DNA of 64,000 bases from Moellerella sp963519845. GTDB lineage: Bacteria > Pseudomonadota > Gammaproteobacteria > Enterobacterales > Enterobacteriaceae. The position numbers and the translations under genes were made by a program. The notes beneath the pieces are model-generated. The model saw only the letters and a list, made by a program, of their open reading frames with translations. It was not told the origin of the DNA and made no database searches. This document shows, piece by piece, positions 7,799 to 17,513 of this stretch (position 1 is the stretch's first letter; every line of letters begins with the position of its first letter). The stretch is from positions 1-64,000 of the forward strand of contig CAUQNX010000002.1 of NCBI GenBank assembly GCA_963519845.1, written 5' to 3'.

Positions 7799-9805
7799 TT
7801 ATTCCGCCTCGCCACTTTTCTTACTAGGCGTTTTCTTTGTTGCGGCTTTTTTTGCCGTAGTTTTTGAAGTGGTCGTTTTTGAGCTCGTCGCCTTGTCCGT
7901 TTTACTCGCCGAACCTTTAGTCCGCGCATTTTTTCGACTTGGTGCAGGCGGTAACTCTCTAAAGGCTTTCACATTCGTTTTTTCGCGCGCATGCCAAATC
8001 AGTTGTTGTAGCGTCTGTGCTAAGGGCAACATAAAATCATCATAACGCGATTTCTTTTCACTGATTTGAGTCAGTACCGATTCCCAATGAGCGGTCATAT
8101 CCGGCAGTGTGGCCATATCCGGCAGCACGTGGATTAATGCGCGTCCTGCGGGCGATGCAGAGATATAACGCCCTTTTTTAAAGAGGAATTGGCGCTTAAA
8201 CAGCAGATCTATAATACCCGCGCGCGTCGCTTCTGTACCAAGGCCATCGGTTTCTCTCAGCACTTTCTTTAACGCCTTATCCTGCACAAAACGGGCGATC
8301 CCTGTCATGGCAGAGAGCAGTGTCGCATCAGTAAAGGGCCTAGGAGGCTGTGTTTGACGTTCAATCACTTCCCCTCGCTCACACAGAAGCTCATCACCTT
8401 TGCTCACCACTGGCAGCGGCGTACCATCGTTTTCTTCGTCACGCTCTTTACTGCCTAACACCAGTTTCCAACCGGCTTCCGCCAAGAAACGGGCTTTCGC
8501 CACAAATTTACCCTTGGCAATTTCAAGCTCGATCACGCATTTGCGATAGATAGCATCAGGCATAAATTGAATAATATATTGGCGTGCAATCAAACCATAA
8601 ATATTCGACTCTTGCTCCGTCAGCTTTACTTCCGAGCTGCGTGCTGTCGGAATAATCGCATGGTGAGCATCCACTTTTTTATCGTCCCAACAGCGTTTTT
8701 TCTTATCCAGATCGCTTAATTCAAACTCGGTCAATCCTTGTTGATGCACCGCAATCGCATTGAGTACGGCGTGTCGACCCGCAAAGTGCTCTTCCGGCAG
8801 ATAACGACAATCTGAACGCGGATACGTAATCAGCTTATGTGTCTCATAGAGGCGCTGACAAATATCCAGCACCTCTTGCGCGCTAAGATTGAATTTTTTC
8901 GATCCTTCAATTTGCAACGCCGAGAGTGAAAAAGGCAAAGGCGCTGATTCTGCTTCGCGCTTATCTTGATAAGAAGTGACGTCCGCAGGTTGTCCGCTGA
9001 TCCTCGTCACCACATGTTCAGCTAAAGAGCGGTGAATCAATCGCCCCTCTTCATCCTGATAATCTTGGCAAGATTCACTTGGCTGCCAGATAGCGGTAAA
9101 ACGCTCTTCCAAGGGAGTGACTATATGGGCTTTGACCTCAAAATAATCTTTAGGAACAAAGTTTTCGATCTCTTCGTCTCGCCTGACCACTAAACCTAAA
9201 ATAGGTGTCTGTACTCGACCAACGGAGAGAACCCCTTGATAACCCGCTCGCTGCCCAAGTAGCGTATAGGCGCGAGTCATATTAATCCCATAGAGCCAAT
9301 CAGCACGAGCCCTAGCCAGCGCAGACACACACAGTGGAATAAAATCACGATTAGAGCGCAAACGACTTATCGCTCGCTCGACAGCTTGGGGGTTTAAGTC
9401 ATTGATTAAGCAACGTTGAACCCCTCTTCGTTTATCGGCAGGTAACTGCAAGTAGTCCAACACCTCATCCACCAGCAGTTGTCCCTCGCGATCTGGGTCT
9501 CCCGCATGAATGATTTCAGTCGCCTGCGATAATAAGGATTTGATAGTATTCAGTTGTTTAGTTACCGAGGGCCGTGGCTTAAGTAACCATTTTTCTGGAA
9601 TAATCGGAAGATCTTGCAGTGCCCAGCGGGCGTAGCGCGGCTCATAGGCATCAGGCTCTGCCTGCTCCAGCAGATGCCCAATACACCAAGTGACTTTTTG
9701 ATTATCACCGCACTCAATAAAGCCGTCACCCCTGCGATGAGGCTTCGGCAATACATCTGCAATTGCCCGTGCAAGGCTGGGCTTTTCTGCAATAAATAGA
9801 CGCAT
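7799..9805 (-). CDS. topB: DNA topoisomerase III
   Basis: TopB is a type IA topoisomerase that decatenates replication intermediates. The 668-residue protein begins with the Toprim signature MRLFIAEKPSLARAIADVLP, has the second acidic Toprim motif HAGDPDREGQ, and the active-site tyrosine in LITYPRSDCRYLPEEH. E. coli TopB has 653 residues; the difference lies in a Lys/Thr/Ser-rich C-terminal tail (about 625-668), a low-complexity basic extension likely to contact DNA. It starts 4 bases after the selD stop codon with no good ribosome binding site, so translation is probably coupled to selD. Confidence 0.97.
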   Translation of the reverse strand: MRLFIAEKPSLARAIADVLPKPHRRGDGFIECGDNQKVTWCIGHLLEQAEPDAYEPRYARWALQDLPIIPEKWLLKPRPSVTKQLNTIKSLLSQATEIIHAGDPDREGQLLVDEVLDYLQLPADKRRGVQRCLINDLNPQAVERAISRLRSNRDFIPLCVSALARARADWLYGINMTRAYTLLGQRAGYQGVLSVGRVQTPILGLVVRRDEEIENFVPKDYFEVKAHIVTPLEERFTAIWQPSESCQDYQDEEGRLIHRSLAEHVVTRISGQPADVTSYQDKREAESAPLPFSLSALQIEGSKKFNLSAQEVLDICQRLYETHKLITYPRSDCRYLPEEHFAGRHAVLNAIAVHQQGLTEFELSDLDKKKRCWDDKKVDAHHAIIPTARSSEVKLTEQESNIYGLIARQYIIQFMPDAIYRKCVIELEIAKGKFVAKARFLAEAGWKLVLGSKERDEENDGTPLPVVSKGDELLCERGEVIERQTQPPRPFTDATLLSAMTGIARFVQDKALKKVLRETDGLGTEATRAGIIDLLFKRQFLFKKGRYISASPAGRALIHVLPDMATLPDMTAHWESVLTQISEKKSRYDDFMLPLAQTLQQLIWHAREKTNVKAFRELPPAPSRKNARTKGSASKTDKATSSKTTTSKTTAKKAATKKTPSKKSGEAE

Positions 9806-9809
9806 AAAC

Positions 9810-10850
9810 TTATTCAGTTACGTGGATCAGGGCCTGACCCGGCTGCTGTTCTACCAATTGGCCAATAGGGTCCAAGTTGATGCCATGTGCTGTGGCAACG
9901 GCTTGAACTTCAGCTATTGCCTCGGGACGAACTGCCAACAGCAATCCACCGGAAGTTTGTGGGTCACACAAGAGTTTACGTTGTAATTCAGTCAGTTCGC
10001 CGATCAAGTGACCATAACTATCGAAGTTACGTTGAGTTCCGCCAGGTACACAGCCTTTCTCAATGTATTTTTCAACATCGGGTAATTTAGGCACTTGGGA
10101 GAAATGGATTTCCGCTGCAACATCAGAACCTTGGCAAATTTCGCTTAAGTGACCTAACAAACCAAAACCCGTCACATCGGTCATCGCGGTGATCCCTTCG
10201 ATGGCTGCAAAGTCCGCACCCACTTTATTCAATTGGCACATCACGTTAGCCGCTAATCCACGATGTTCTTCCGCTAATAAACTTTTCTTTTCTGCGGTGG
10301 TTAACACGCCAATTCCTAATGGTTTGGTGAGGAATAGTTGACATCCTACGGTGGCATCGCTGTTTTTCTTAATTTTTGCCGTATCAATAATGCCCGTGAC
10401 AGCTAAACCAAAGATAGGCTCAACGGTATCAATCGAGTGTCCGCCCGCCAGCGAGATCCCTGCGTCACGACAAGCTGCTCGCCCGCCTTCAATCACTTCC
10501 CGCGCCACTTCAGCGGGTAATAGGTTGATCGGCCATCCTAAAATAGCAATTGCCATAATGGGTTTGCCGCCCATCGCATAGATATCGCTGATCGCATTAG
10601 TGGCTGCAATACGCCCAAATTCATAAGGGGAATCGACAATTGGCATAAAGAAATCGGTGGTACTAATAATACCAATGCCATTGCCAATATCATAAACCGC
10701 TGCATCGTCTTTGGTTTCGTTGCCCACTAATAAGTGAGGATCGTGAAATTTTGCTTGCTCAGTATGCAGAATTTGCTCGAGTACTTTAGGCGCAATCTTA
10801 CAACCACAACCCGCACCATGGCTATACTGTGTCAGTCTAATCTCTTGCAT
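9810..10850 (-). CDS. selD: Selenophosphate synthetase
   Basis: SelD makes selenophosphate from selenide and ATP for selenocysteine and selenouridine synthesis. The 346-residue protein has the glycine-rich N-terminal segment with catalytic Cys15 and Lys18 (GAGCGCK, equivalent to Cys17 and Lys20 in E. coli), the metal-binding DDAAVY and ISTTDFFMP blocks and AGGHSID. The active residue is Cys, not selenocysteine. GGAG precedes the ATG by 8 nt. It lies between ydjA and topB in one apparent operon, exactly as in E. coli. It implies that selenoproteins such as formate dehydrogenases are encoded elsewhere (inference). Confidence 0.97.
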   Translation of the reverse strand: MQEIRLTQYSHGAGCGCKIAPKVLEQILHTEQAKFHDPHLLVGNETKDDAAVYDIGNGIGIISTTDFFMPIVDSPYEFGRIAATNAISDIYAMGGKPIMAIAILGWPINLLPAEVAREVIEGGRAACRDAGISLAGGHSIDTVEPIFGLAVTGIIDTAKIKKNSDATVGCQLFLTKPLGIGVLTTAEKKSLLAEEHRGLAANVMCQLNKVGADFAAIEGITAMTDVTGFGLLGHLSEICQGSDVAAEIHFSQVPKLPDVEKYIEKGCVPGGTQRNFDSYGHLIGELTELQRKLLCDPQTSGGLLLAVRPEAIAEVQAVATAHGINLDPIGQLVEQQPGQALIHVTE

Positions 10851-10864
10851 GTAAAGTACTCCAA

Positions 10865-11416
10865 TTATAAGTAGCTGACGAAATTTGTCAGATCAGGGAT
10901 TTGAATTGAGGTTGGCGCTTTTAACTCAGGCGTGCCTAAATAGAGGAATCCAACAATTTGATCTTGCTCAGCGCAGCCAAGACCCGCTTTAACAATAGGA
11001 TCAAGCGTCCAAGAACCGGAGCGCCAGATCCCGCCATAGCCTTGAGCAACCGCAGCCATCTGCATCGCTTGTACCGTACAAGAGGCCGCAACCATTTGTT
11101 CCCACTTAGGTATTTTAGGGTGATCACTAATGCGAGCAACAACAGCGATAATCAGCGGAGCACGAAAAGGCGCATTTCGTGCTTTTTCTTCAACATCAGC
11201 CCCTAATTTCGCCTCGACGGCGGCTTTTACCAATAATTGGCTGAATTTTGTTAAGCCGTCGCCTTGGATTACCGTAAAATGCCATGGACGCAATGCACCA
11301 TGATCTGGCGCTCGCATACCTGCTGCTAGAATATTTTGCAGCTTATCACCCTCAGGGGCGGGTGTAGTTAGTCGCGATACTGAACGGCGGCTCAATAGAA
11401 GTGTTAAAGCATCCAT
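10865..11416 (-). CDS. ydjA: Nitroreductase-family protein YdjA
   Basis: A minimal FMN-dependent nitroreductase-like protein of 183 residues. The family blocks RRSVSRL, MRAPDHGALRPWHF and GYGGIWRSG match E. coli YdjA. Its physiological substrate is unknown. I start at the ATG at 11416, which gives the MDALTLLLSRRS N-terminus of the family and is served by GGAG 7 nt upstream; an upstream ATG at 11428 would add four residues. It heads a ydjA-selD-topB gene cluster and is divergent from sppA, as in E. coli. Confidence 0.94.
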   Translation of the reverse strand: MDALTLLLSRRSVSRLTTPAPEGDKLQNILAAGMRAPDHGALRPWHFTVIQGDGLTKFSQLLVKAAVEAKLGADVEEKARNAPFRAPLIIAVVARISDHPKIPKWEQMVAASCTVQAMQMAAVAQGYGGIWRSGSWTLDPIVKAGLGCAEQDQIVGFLYLGTPELKAPTSIQIPDLTNFVSYL

Positions 11417-11664
11417 TTTCATCTCCATTTAAGGATAAACTGTTATGATACTGACCCATAGCATCTCTATTATCAGGGCGAGTAACTGAATAACTGTACA
11501 TGTCAATGCGTTGAATTATATCATTTGTCTGTGCAGAGGAACATGTAGAGCTCATGTTATAATAATTTGAACAATTTTTTTATAGATAAATCATCAAGTT
11601 TCAAACAGTAAACTGTATTTCTTGCTGTTAGGATGAAAATAAAAATTCGTGTTATGGAGAAAAT

Positions 11665-13527
11665 ATGCACCAAATATGGAACATCATCGCGACAGTCTTT
11701 AAATTTAGTTGGCGATTATTAAATTTTATTCGGGCGCTTTTTTTCAACGTCCTCTTTATCGCGCTGATATTTATTATCGCTGGCGGCTATGCCATCTATA
11801 AATCAGATCAAAAACCTGAAGCGACCTACCATGGTGCTTTATATGTCGATTTGCAAGGTATTGTCGTTGATCAAATCTCAACGCCCGATCCCTTATCGCG
11901 GATGAGTCGTGAATTTTTAGGGGCTTCAAATAATCTTACGCAAGAAAACTCACTGTTTGAGCTGGTTGATACTATTCGCCAAGCCAGTAGTGACGATAAA
12001 ATCACCGGTATGGTGCTTAAACTGAATAACTTTGTCGGCGCAGATCAACCAGCGTTAAATTATATTGGCAAAGCGATCAACGAATTTAAAGCGGCGGGTA
12101 AACCCGTTTATGCTATTGGAGATGGATATTCGCAGTCTCAATATTATTTAGCAAGCTATGCAGATAAAATCTATTTATCACCGCAAGGTCGAGTCGGTAT
12201 TTATGGTTTTTCAACCAATAATATCTATTACAAATCCTTATTAGAAAAATTAAAGATCAACACCCATATTTTCCGGGTTGGTACCTATAAATCCGCAGTA
12301 GAGCCCTTTATGCGCGACAGTATGTCGCCTGAAGCGCGCGCCGCTGACGAACAGTGGATCGGCACATTGTGGAACAACTATTTGGCCACGTTAGCCCAGA
12401 ATCGTCAGACCAAGCCGAATGGTATTTTCCCCGGCGCAACCCAGTTACTGACATCAATGCGCGCAGTCAATGGTGACAGTGCTCAATATGCGCTAAACCA
12501 AAAACTGGTTGATACTATCGCCTCTCGCGATGAGATTGAAAACGCAATGAAGGAGCAGTTTGGCTGGAACGCCGAAGAGAAACGCTTTAACTATATTAGT
12601 ATCTACGACTATACCAATACGCAAAATGATTATGATCCTCAATCCCAATATAAGGGCAATATTGCAGTGATCGTAGTGCAAGGTGCGATTATGGATGGCG
12701 TACAGACACCGGGAATTGCCGGTGGTGATACAACAGCGGCTCAAATTCGCCAAGCACAGTTAAATCCGGATATTAAAGCGATTATTTTGCGCGTCAATAG
12801 CCCTGGCGGCAGCGTAACCGCTTCGGATCTTATTCGCAGCGAATTAGCTACTGTACGTGCAGCAGGGAAACCTATTGTTGTTTCCATGGGCGGTATGGCG
12901 GCATCGGGAGGATATTGGATCTCTACACCAGCTAACTATATTATCTCTAGCCCTAGCACTTTAACCGGCTCAATAGGTATCTTTGGGATTATCAGTACCT
13001 TTGAAAACTCACTGGATTCTATCGGCGTCTATACAGATGGGGTATCAACCACACCGCTCGCCGATATCTCTGTGACCAAAGGACTTAGCCCAGAATTTGC
13101 CGATATGATGCAAATAACCATTGAAAATGGCTATAGTACCTTTATTAATCTGGTCGCCAAATCGCGCGGTAAAACCCCAGCTGAAGTCGATAAGATTGCT
13201 CAAGGTCGGGTATGGATTGGTTCTGACGCGAAAAAGATTGGTTTAGTCGATCAATTAGGTGACTTTGATGATGCTGTCACTAAAGCGGCTGAATTAGCTA
13301 AACTTGATGCAGTAGAGCTCGATTGGATGCGTCCTGAACTCTCATTCTTCGATATGGTGATGTTGGAAATGACCGCTAAAGCACAAGTGATGATGCCCGA
13401 TATGCTCCAAGCATTGTTACCTAAGCAAGTTGCTGTCGATATTCGTAAACAGGCTCAATTCTTCCTTAAGATGAATGATCCACAAAATCGCTATGCTTTC
13501 TGTTTAAATTGCGCAGATATTAACTAA
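11665..13527 (+). CDS. sppA: Signal peptide peptidase A (67K type)
   Basis: SppA is an inner-membrane serine protease that degrades cleaved signal peptides in the periplasm. The 620-residue protein has one N-terminal membrane anchor (about residues 26-45), two tandem peptidase S49 domains, the general-base Lys209 in RVGTYKSAVEPF, and the nucleophile region SMGGMAASGGYW at 407-418. Length matches E. coli SppA (618). GGAG lies 5 nt before the ATG. It is divergent from ydjA and ends at a strong terminator. Confidence 0.97.
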   Translation: MHQIWNIIATVFKFSWRLLNFIRALFFNVLFIALIFIIAGGYAIYKSDQKPEATYHGALYVDLQGIVVDQISTPDPLSRMSREFLGASNNLTQENSLFELVDTIRQASSDDKITGMVLKLNNFVGADQPALNYIGKAINEFKAAGKPVYAIGDGYSQSQYYLASYADKIYLSPQGRVGIYGFSTNNIYYKSLLEKLKINTHIFRVGTYKSAVEPFMRDSMSPEARAADEQWIGTLWNNYLATLAQNRQTKPNGIFPGATQLLTSMRAVNGDSAQYALNQKLVDTIASRDEIENAMKEQFGWNAEEKRFNYISIYDYTNTQNDYDPQSQYKGNIAVIVVQGAIMDGVQTPGIAGGDTTAAQIRQAQLNPDIKAIILRVNSPGGSVTASDLIRSELATVRAAGKPIVVSMGGMAASGGYWISTPANYIISSPSTLTGSIGIFGIISTFENSLDSIGVYTDGVSTTPLADISVTKGLSPEFADMMQITIENGYSTFINLVAKSRGKTPAEVDKIAQGRVWIGSDAKKIGLVDQLGDFDDAVTKAAELAKLDAVELDWMRPELSFFDMVMLEMTAKAQVMMPDMLQALLPKQVAVDIRKQAQFFLKMNDPQNRYAFCLNCADIN

Positions 13528-13532
13528 GCTAT

Positions 13533-13568
13533 ATTCCCTTTTGATTTAACGGTCAAAAGGGAATTTTT
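13533..13568 (+). terminator. Intrinsic terminator of sppA
   Basis: A perfect 12-bp stem (13533-13544 with 13553-13564) with an 8-nt loop and a run of five T begins 6 bases after the sppA stop codon. Confidence 0.92.
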
Positions 13569-13733
13569 CTCTTTCCACAGATGTTTTACTCTCACTGGCA
13601 TCACCAAATCCCTCAGCAAAACTCATATATATCGTCAATAATCTATATTTTTGCCATAAATTACTTTTATAACCTGACCTTAGCATCAAGTTCGTCTTAT
13701 AATTCATGTAATATTATTTATTAGGCAAATATT

Positions 13734-14765
13734 ATGCATCAGGCTTCAGCTAAAAAATCTATCTATGTCGTCTACACTGGCGGTACGATTGGCATGCAAG
13801 GCTCCGCACAAGGCTATATTCCTGTCTCTGGACATCTACAGTCGCAACTGGCCGAAATGCCTGAGTTTCATCGCAGCGAAATGCCTGAATTCACCATCCG
13901 TGAGCACCAGCCGCTAATTGACTCCTCCGATATCACCCCCGAAGATTGGCAATGTATTGCCGATGATATCTATGACAATTATCATCATTATGATGGTTTT
14001 GTGATCCTCCATGGCACAGATACCATGGCATTCACCGCCTCTGCCTTGTCATTTATGTTCGAGAATCTGAAAAAACCGGTAATAGTGACAGGGTCACAAA
14101 TCCCTTTAGAGGCACTGCGCTCTGATGGACAAACTAACCTACTTAATGCGCTCTATCTGGCGGCTAACTATCCAATTAATGAAGTAGGTCTGTTTTTTAA
14201 TAATAAACTTTTCCGCGGTAACCGCACGGTAAAAACCCATGCTGATGGTTTTGCTGCTTTTACCTCTCCAAACTGTTCGCCACTGATGGAAGCGGGAATA
14301 CATATTCGCACTTTTCAAGCGTGCCCAGCCCCTAAAGGTATCGGTGAGTTTAAAATTCATCGCATCACCCCACAGCCCATAGGCGTGATCACTATTTATC
14401 CCGGTTTATCTGTCGATATCATTAATAATATCTTGCAACAACCGGTGAAGGCGCTGATTATTCGTTCTTATGGTGTCGGCAATGCACCTCAGCAACCCGC
14501 TTTGCTCTCGCTGCTCCATGATGCGACTCGCCGCGGTATTATTGTGGTCAATCTCACCCAGTGTATTTCTGGTCGAGTTAATATGGAAGGTTATGCGACT
14601 GGCCACGCACTGGCTGAAGCGGGCGTAATTAGTGGCTATGATATGACCTTTGAAGCCGCCCTCACCAAGTTACATTATTTGCTTAGCCAAAATTATAACG
14701 CCGAACATATCCGCGAGCTGATGCAAAATAATTTACGGGGCGAACTTAGCTATGCTGATAATTGA
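13734..14765 (+). CDS. ansA: Cytoplasmic L-asparaginase I
   Basis: AnsA hydrolyses asparagine to aspartate and ammonia in the cytoplasm. The 343-residue protein has the first catalytic block VYTGGTIGM (Thr in TGGTIG at about residues 15-18) and the second block GFVILHGTDTMAF with its Thr-Asp pair. No signal peptide is present, which separates it from the periplasmic AnsB type. Length matches E. coli AnsA (338). pncA starts 64 bases downstream on the same strand, the same pair as in E. coli, so they are probably co-transcribed. Confidence 0.96.
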   Translation: MHQASAKKSIYVVYTGGTIGMQGSAQGYIPVSGHLQSQLAEMPEFHRSEMPEFTIREHQPLIDSSDITPEDWQCIADDIYDNYHHYDGFVILHGTDTMAFTASALSFMFENLKKPVIVTGSQIPLEALRSDGQTNLLNALYLAANYPINEVGLFFNNKLFRGNRTVKTHADGFAAFTSPNCSPLMEAGIHIRTFQACPAPKGIGEFKIHRITPQPIGVITIYPGLSVDIINNILQQPVKALIIRSYGVGNAPQQPALLSLLHDATRRGIIVVNLTQCISGRVNMEGYATGHALAEAGVISGYDMTFEAALTKLHYLLSQNYNAEHIRELMQNNLRGELSYADN

Positions 14766-14829
14766 TAATGCCGATAAATAGTTAGATCTATCGATGCTGA
14801 TATCGATAAAGCCTAATGAGGATTAAAAA

Positions 14830-15465
14830 GTGAAATCTGCCCTGCTGCTTGTTGATTTACAAAATGACTTTTGTACTCATGGTACCCTTGCCGTCAAAGA
14901 GAGCGATGCGGTTATTCAGATCGCCAATCAATCGATTGAATATTGTCAGCAACATAATATGACTATTATTGCCAGCCAAGATTGGCATCCTAGCTCACAC
15001 TTAAGCTTTGCAGCTAACTCGGGAACTCAGGTGGGTGAAGTCGGTATGCTCAATGGCATTCCGCAGGTTTGGTGGCCGGTGCATTGCGTTCAAGGTGAAT
15101 TAGGTGCCGATTTTCATCCACAGCTTGCCACTGAAGCCATTTCTGCGGTATTTACTAAAGGGGAAAACCCAGAAGTCGATAGTTATAGTGCCTTTTTTGA
15201 TAATGATCGTATCAGCCAAACTCAACTGCACGCTTGGCTGCAACAACATCAGATCGAGAAACTCTTTATTATGGGCATCGCCACTGACTACTGCGTTAAA
15301 TTTACCGTGCTTGATGCATTGAGATTAGGCTATGTGGTCGAGGTGATCACTGAGGGTTGCCGTGGCGTTAATCTCGCTCCACAAGATAGCCTCAATGCAT
15401 TCGATGAGATGGCGGCTAATGGCGCTAAGTTAATCAGTATTAAACAGTTTTGTGCAGGTGCTTAA
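14830..15465 (+). CDS. pncA: Nicotinamidase
   Basis: PncA deamidates nicotinamide to nicotinic acid in NAD salvage and also activates pyrazinamide. The 211-residue protein has the catalytic triad Asp9 (LLVDLQNDF), Lys110 and Cys155 (ATDYCVKFT), and metal ligands Asp51, His53 and His85 (QDWHPSSH and PVHCVQG). The start is GTG at 14830 with GAGG upstream. It follows ansA in a two-gene unit. Downstream the E. coli order is broken by an alpha/beta hydrolase, tetR and SGNH esterase cassette. Confidence 0.96.
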   Translation: MKSALLLVDLQNDFCTHGTLAVKESDAVIQIANQSIEYCQQHNMTIIASQDWHPSSHLSFAANSGTQVGEVGMLNGIPQVWWPVHCVQGELGADFHPQLATEAISAVFTKGENPEVDSYSAFFDNDRISQTQLHAWLQQHQIEKLFIMGIATDYCVKFTVLDALRLGYVVEVITEGCRGVNLAPQDSLNAFDEMAANGAKLISIKQFCAGA

Positions 15466-15655
15466 TTCGATAATTAAGCATTTGAAAACAGCTAGTTGTT
15501 GGATTAGAGTCGCTGATTTTAATACTGACTTTACTCCTATCTAAATCGACAAAATAAAACTTCCCCTCTTTGGACTGGATCAGCACAAAGAGAGGAAAAG
15601 CCCTAAAATTTTAATATTACCAATTAACTGATATCGAGAATCTCAAGCTCCGTCT

Positions 15656-16636
15656 TTATTTTTTACTCAAAAAAGGCAATAGCTCGGCCATCAATTGCTC
15701 CGGACACTCTTCTGTCACAAAGTGACCACATTCTTTGAGGATCACACCCTGTAAATTAACTGCCCGCCCTTTTAAGGTTAATTGCGGTGCATCACGAGTC
15801 GCATGATCTGCACCAATAGCCATCACAGGCATAGTCAACACTTTCTCTGCGCGCTGTTTATTCTGGAGGATAGTTTGAGGAATAGCCCGATAATACGCAA
15901 ATCCAGCCCGTAATCCGCCCGGTGAGGAATAGGCATCAATATAAGTTTGTGTGGCGATTCGATCGCGGCGATAAGACCAATGATCAAAAATAAAATTCAA
16001 ATATTCACTTTCTTTTCCAGCCGTTAACATTTCGGGTAAATCTGGCACCTGATTAAACATAAAGTGCCAGAGAAAAATATTTTCTTCGGGCTGAACAAAT
16101 ATATTCGGCGCTGGGGCTAATCCAGGGATAACAGCCTCAGTTAACGCTATTTTCTTAATAGATGCGGGATAGTCACTTGCTAGAGCATATCCAATCCACA
16201 TACCAATATCGTGACCAACAACGGAATATTTAGTATGGCCTAGTTGTTTCATCACTTCATGTAAGCTTGTTGCCACAGCCCCTGTGTCATAACCACTAAT
16301 CGGCCGGTCGGAATAGCCAGTTCCTGGTGGATCAACGGCTATCGCAGTATAACCATTAGCGGCAAGTTCCGTCATCACATAACGCCATGTATACCAAGTT
16401 TGAAGCCAACCCGGTATGAGCAAAACAGGTTCTCCTTTGCCTGCCGTTACATAATGAATACGTTGGCCTCCCACTTCCATATAATGATGCTGAAAATCTG
16501 CTTCGTTAACTTGAATAGGTGCCTGACTTAGCGCCACCATTGAATTTTTTGTCGTTTCCGCCGCCAAGGGCTCTATACAAGGCAATGTGAAAGTGATGAC
16601 TGTAGCCAATAATATCTTATTAAATAATGAGTTCAT
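15656..16636 (-). CDS. Secreted alpha/beta hydrolase, epoxide-hydrolase-like
   Basis: A 326-residue alpha/beta-fold hydrolase with a signal peptide (MNSLFNKILLATVITFTLP, cleavage likely near LAA-E), so it should act in the periplasm. Visible features are an oxyanion-type PGWLQTWYTW block, a nucleophile elbow VVGHDIGMW with Asp143 instead of Ser, and a catalytic His in ECGHFVTEE. The Asp nucleophile places it with epoxide hydrolases and haloalkane dehalogenases; the substrate is unknown. The ATG at 16636 has a GGAA site; the frame stays open to 16765, but that extension would overlap the operator region. It is divergent from a TetR gene that probably represses it. Confidence 0.82.
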   Translation of the reverse strand: MNSLFNKILLATVITFTLPCIEPLAAETTKNSMVALSQAPIQVNEADFQHHYMEVGGQRIHYVTAGKGEPVLLIPGWLQTWYTWRYVMTELAANGYTAIAVDPPGTGYSDRPISGYDTGAVATSLHEVMKQLGHTKYSVVGHDIGMWIGYALASDYPASIKKIALTEAVIPGLAPAPNIFVQPEENIFLWHFMFNQVPDLPEMLTAGKESEYLNFIFDHWSYRRDRIATQTYIDAYSSPGGLRAGFAYYRAIPQTILQNKQRAEKVLTMPVMAIGADHATRDAPQLTLKGRAVNLQGVILKECGHFVTEECPEQLMAELLPFLSKK

Positions 16637-16746
16637 TCTTGTTCCATAAAAGTAATTTATTAACGTTTTCCTAAGGCACCAACAACAATGGGTGACATCC
16701 TTTAATCCCGTCTGATCTTTGTCTCTTAATATTACGCACCCTATTA

Positions 16747-16829
16747 TTTGTTGATCGACAAACAATAGAATAGCGGCCTTTTTAATTGTTTGTCAATCGA
16801 CAAAAAATAATTCTTTGTCATACGATAAA
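16747..16829. promoter_or_regulatory. Two to three TetR-type operator dyads
   Basis: Two 16-bp dyads of the form TTTGTNNATCGACAAA lie at 16747-16762 and 16789-16804, 42 bp centre to centre (four helical turns, same DNA face). A degenerate third copy (TTTGTCATACGATAAA) is at 16814-16829. They sit between the divergent hydrolase gene and the tetR gene, where an autoregulating TetR repressor would bind. Binding is inferred from position and symmetry. Confidence 0.75.
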
Positions 16830-16874
16830 AAATTGGTAGTATTTAATTGAAATTATTTAAGTGAGGAGAGTGTT

Positions 16875-17477
16875 ATGGCGGGAAGACCTAGAGAATTTGA
16901 TCGTGAAGATGCATTACACAAAGCTAAAATGGTGTTCTGGCAACGCGGTTATGAGGGCACTTCTATTTCAGATTTAGTCACTGCATTGGGGATAGCCTCT
17001 GCACGTATTTATGCGGCATTTGGCTCAAAGGAAAATCTTTTCCGCGAAGCTATCGCTCTGTATCTTGCTGAAGAAGGTGCCTTTGCCGATAAGGCGATGC
17101 AGGAGCCCAATACACGTTTAGCCATTGAGCAACTTCTTATCAATGCTGTCGAAGCTTATACCTCAGAGAGTCAGCCTCACGGCTGCATGGTGGTATTATC
17201 ACTGACGAATTATAGTCGAGATAATGAAGATATCATGCTTTGGCTTACAAGCTATCGCCAAGCGCGTACTGCATCAATCATAGAGCGCTTGAATAAGGGA
17301 ATTCAATCTGACTTACCTGCAGAAACGGATATACAGGCCATTGGGGATTACTTTGCAACACTGTTACACGGGATATCAATTCAGGCTCGAGATGGTGTCA
17401 GTCGAAAACGTTTACTGAGCATGATACAAATCACCATGAGCATGTTTGATACCATTATCGCCTCACCATCTTCATGA
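16875..17477 (+). CDS. TetR/AcrR-family repressor
   Basis: A 200-residue TetR-family regulator. The N-terminal helix-turn-helix is clear (TSISDLVTALGIASARIYAAF, residues about 30-50, followed by GSKENLFREA). The C-terminal ligand pocket is divergent and the inducer cannot be named. GAGGAG lies just before the ATG. Two strong 16-bp dyads in its own promoter, shared with the divergent hydrolase gene, suggest it controls itself, the hydrolase and perhaps the downstream SGNH esterase, which starts only 36 bases after its stop codon. Confidence 0.88.
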   Translation: MAGRPREFDREDALHKAKMVFWQRGYEGTSISDLVTALGIASARIYAAFGSKENLFREAIALYLAEEGAFADKAMQEPNTRLAIEQLLINAVEAYTSESQPHGCMVVLSLTNYSRDNEDIMLWLTSYRQARTASIIERLNKGIQSDLPAETDIQAIGDYFATLLHGISIQARDGVSRKRLLSMIQITMSMFDTIIASPSS

Positions 17478-17513
17478 TGAGCCTATATTTAATTTTTTTA
17501 GGAGAATGACCTA

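Noticed and set aside
12493..12753. 86-residue minus-strand frame inside sppA
   Set aside because: It lies wholly antisense to a well-supported gene and has no family features.
15561..15600. Hairpin after pncA as an intrinsic terminator
   Set aside because: The stem CCTCTTTG/CAAAGAGAGG has a two-base mismatch and no T run, so support is weak.
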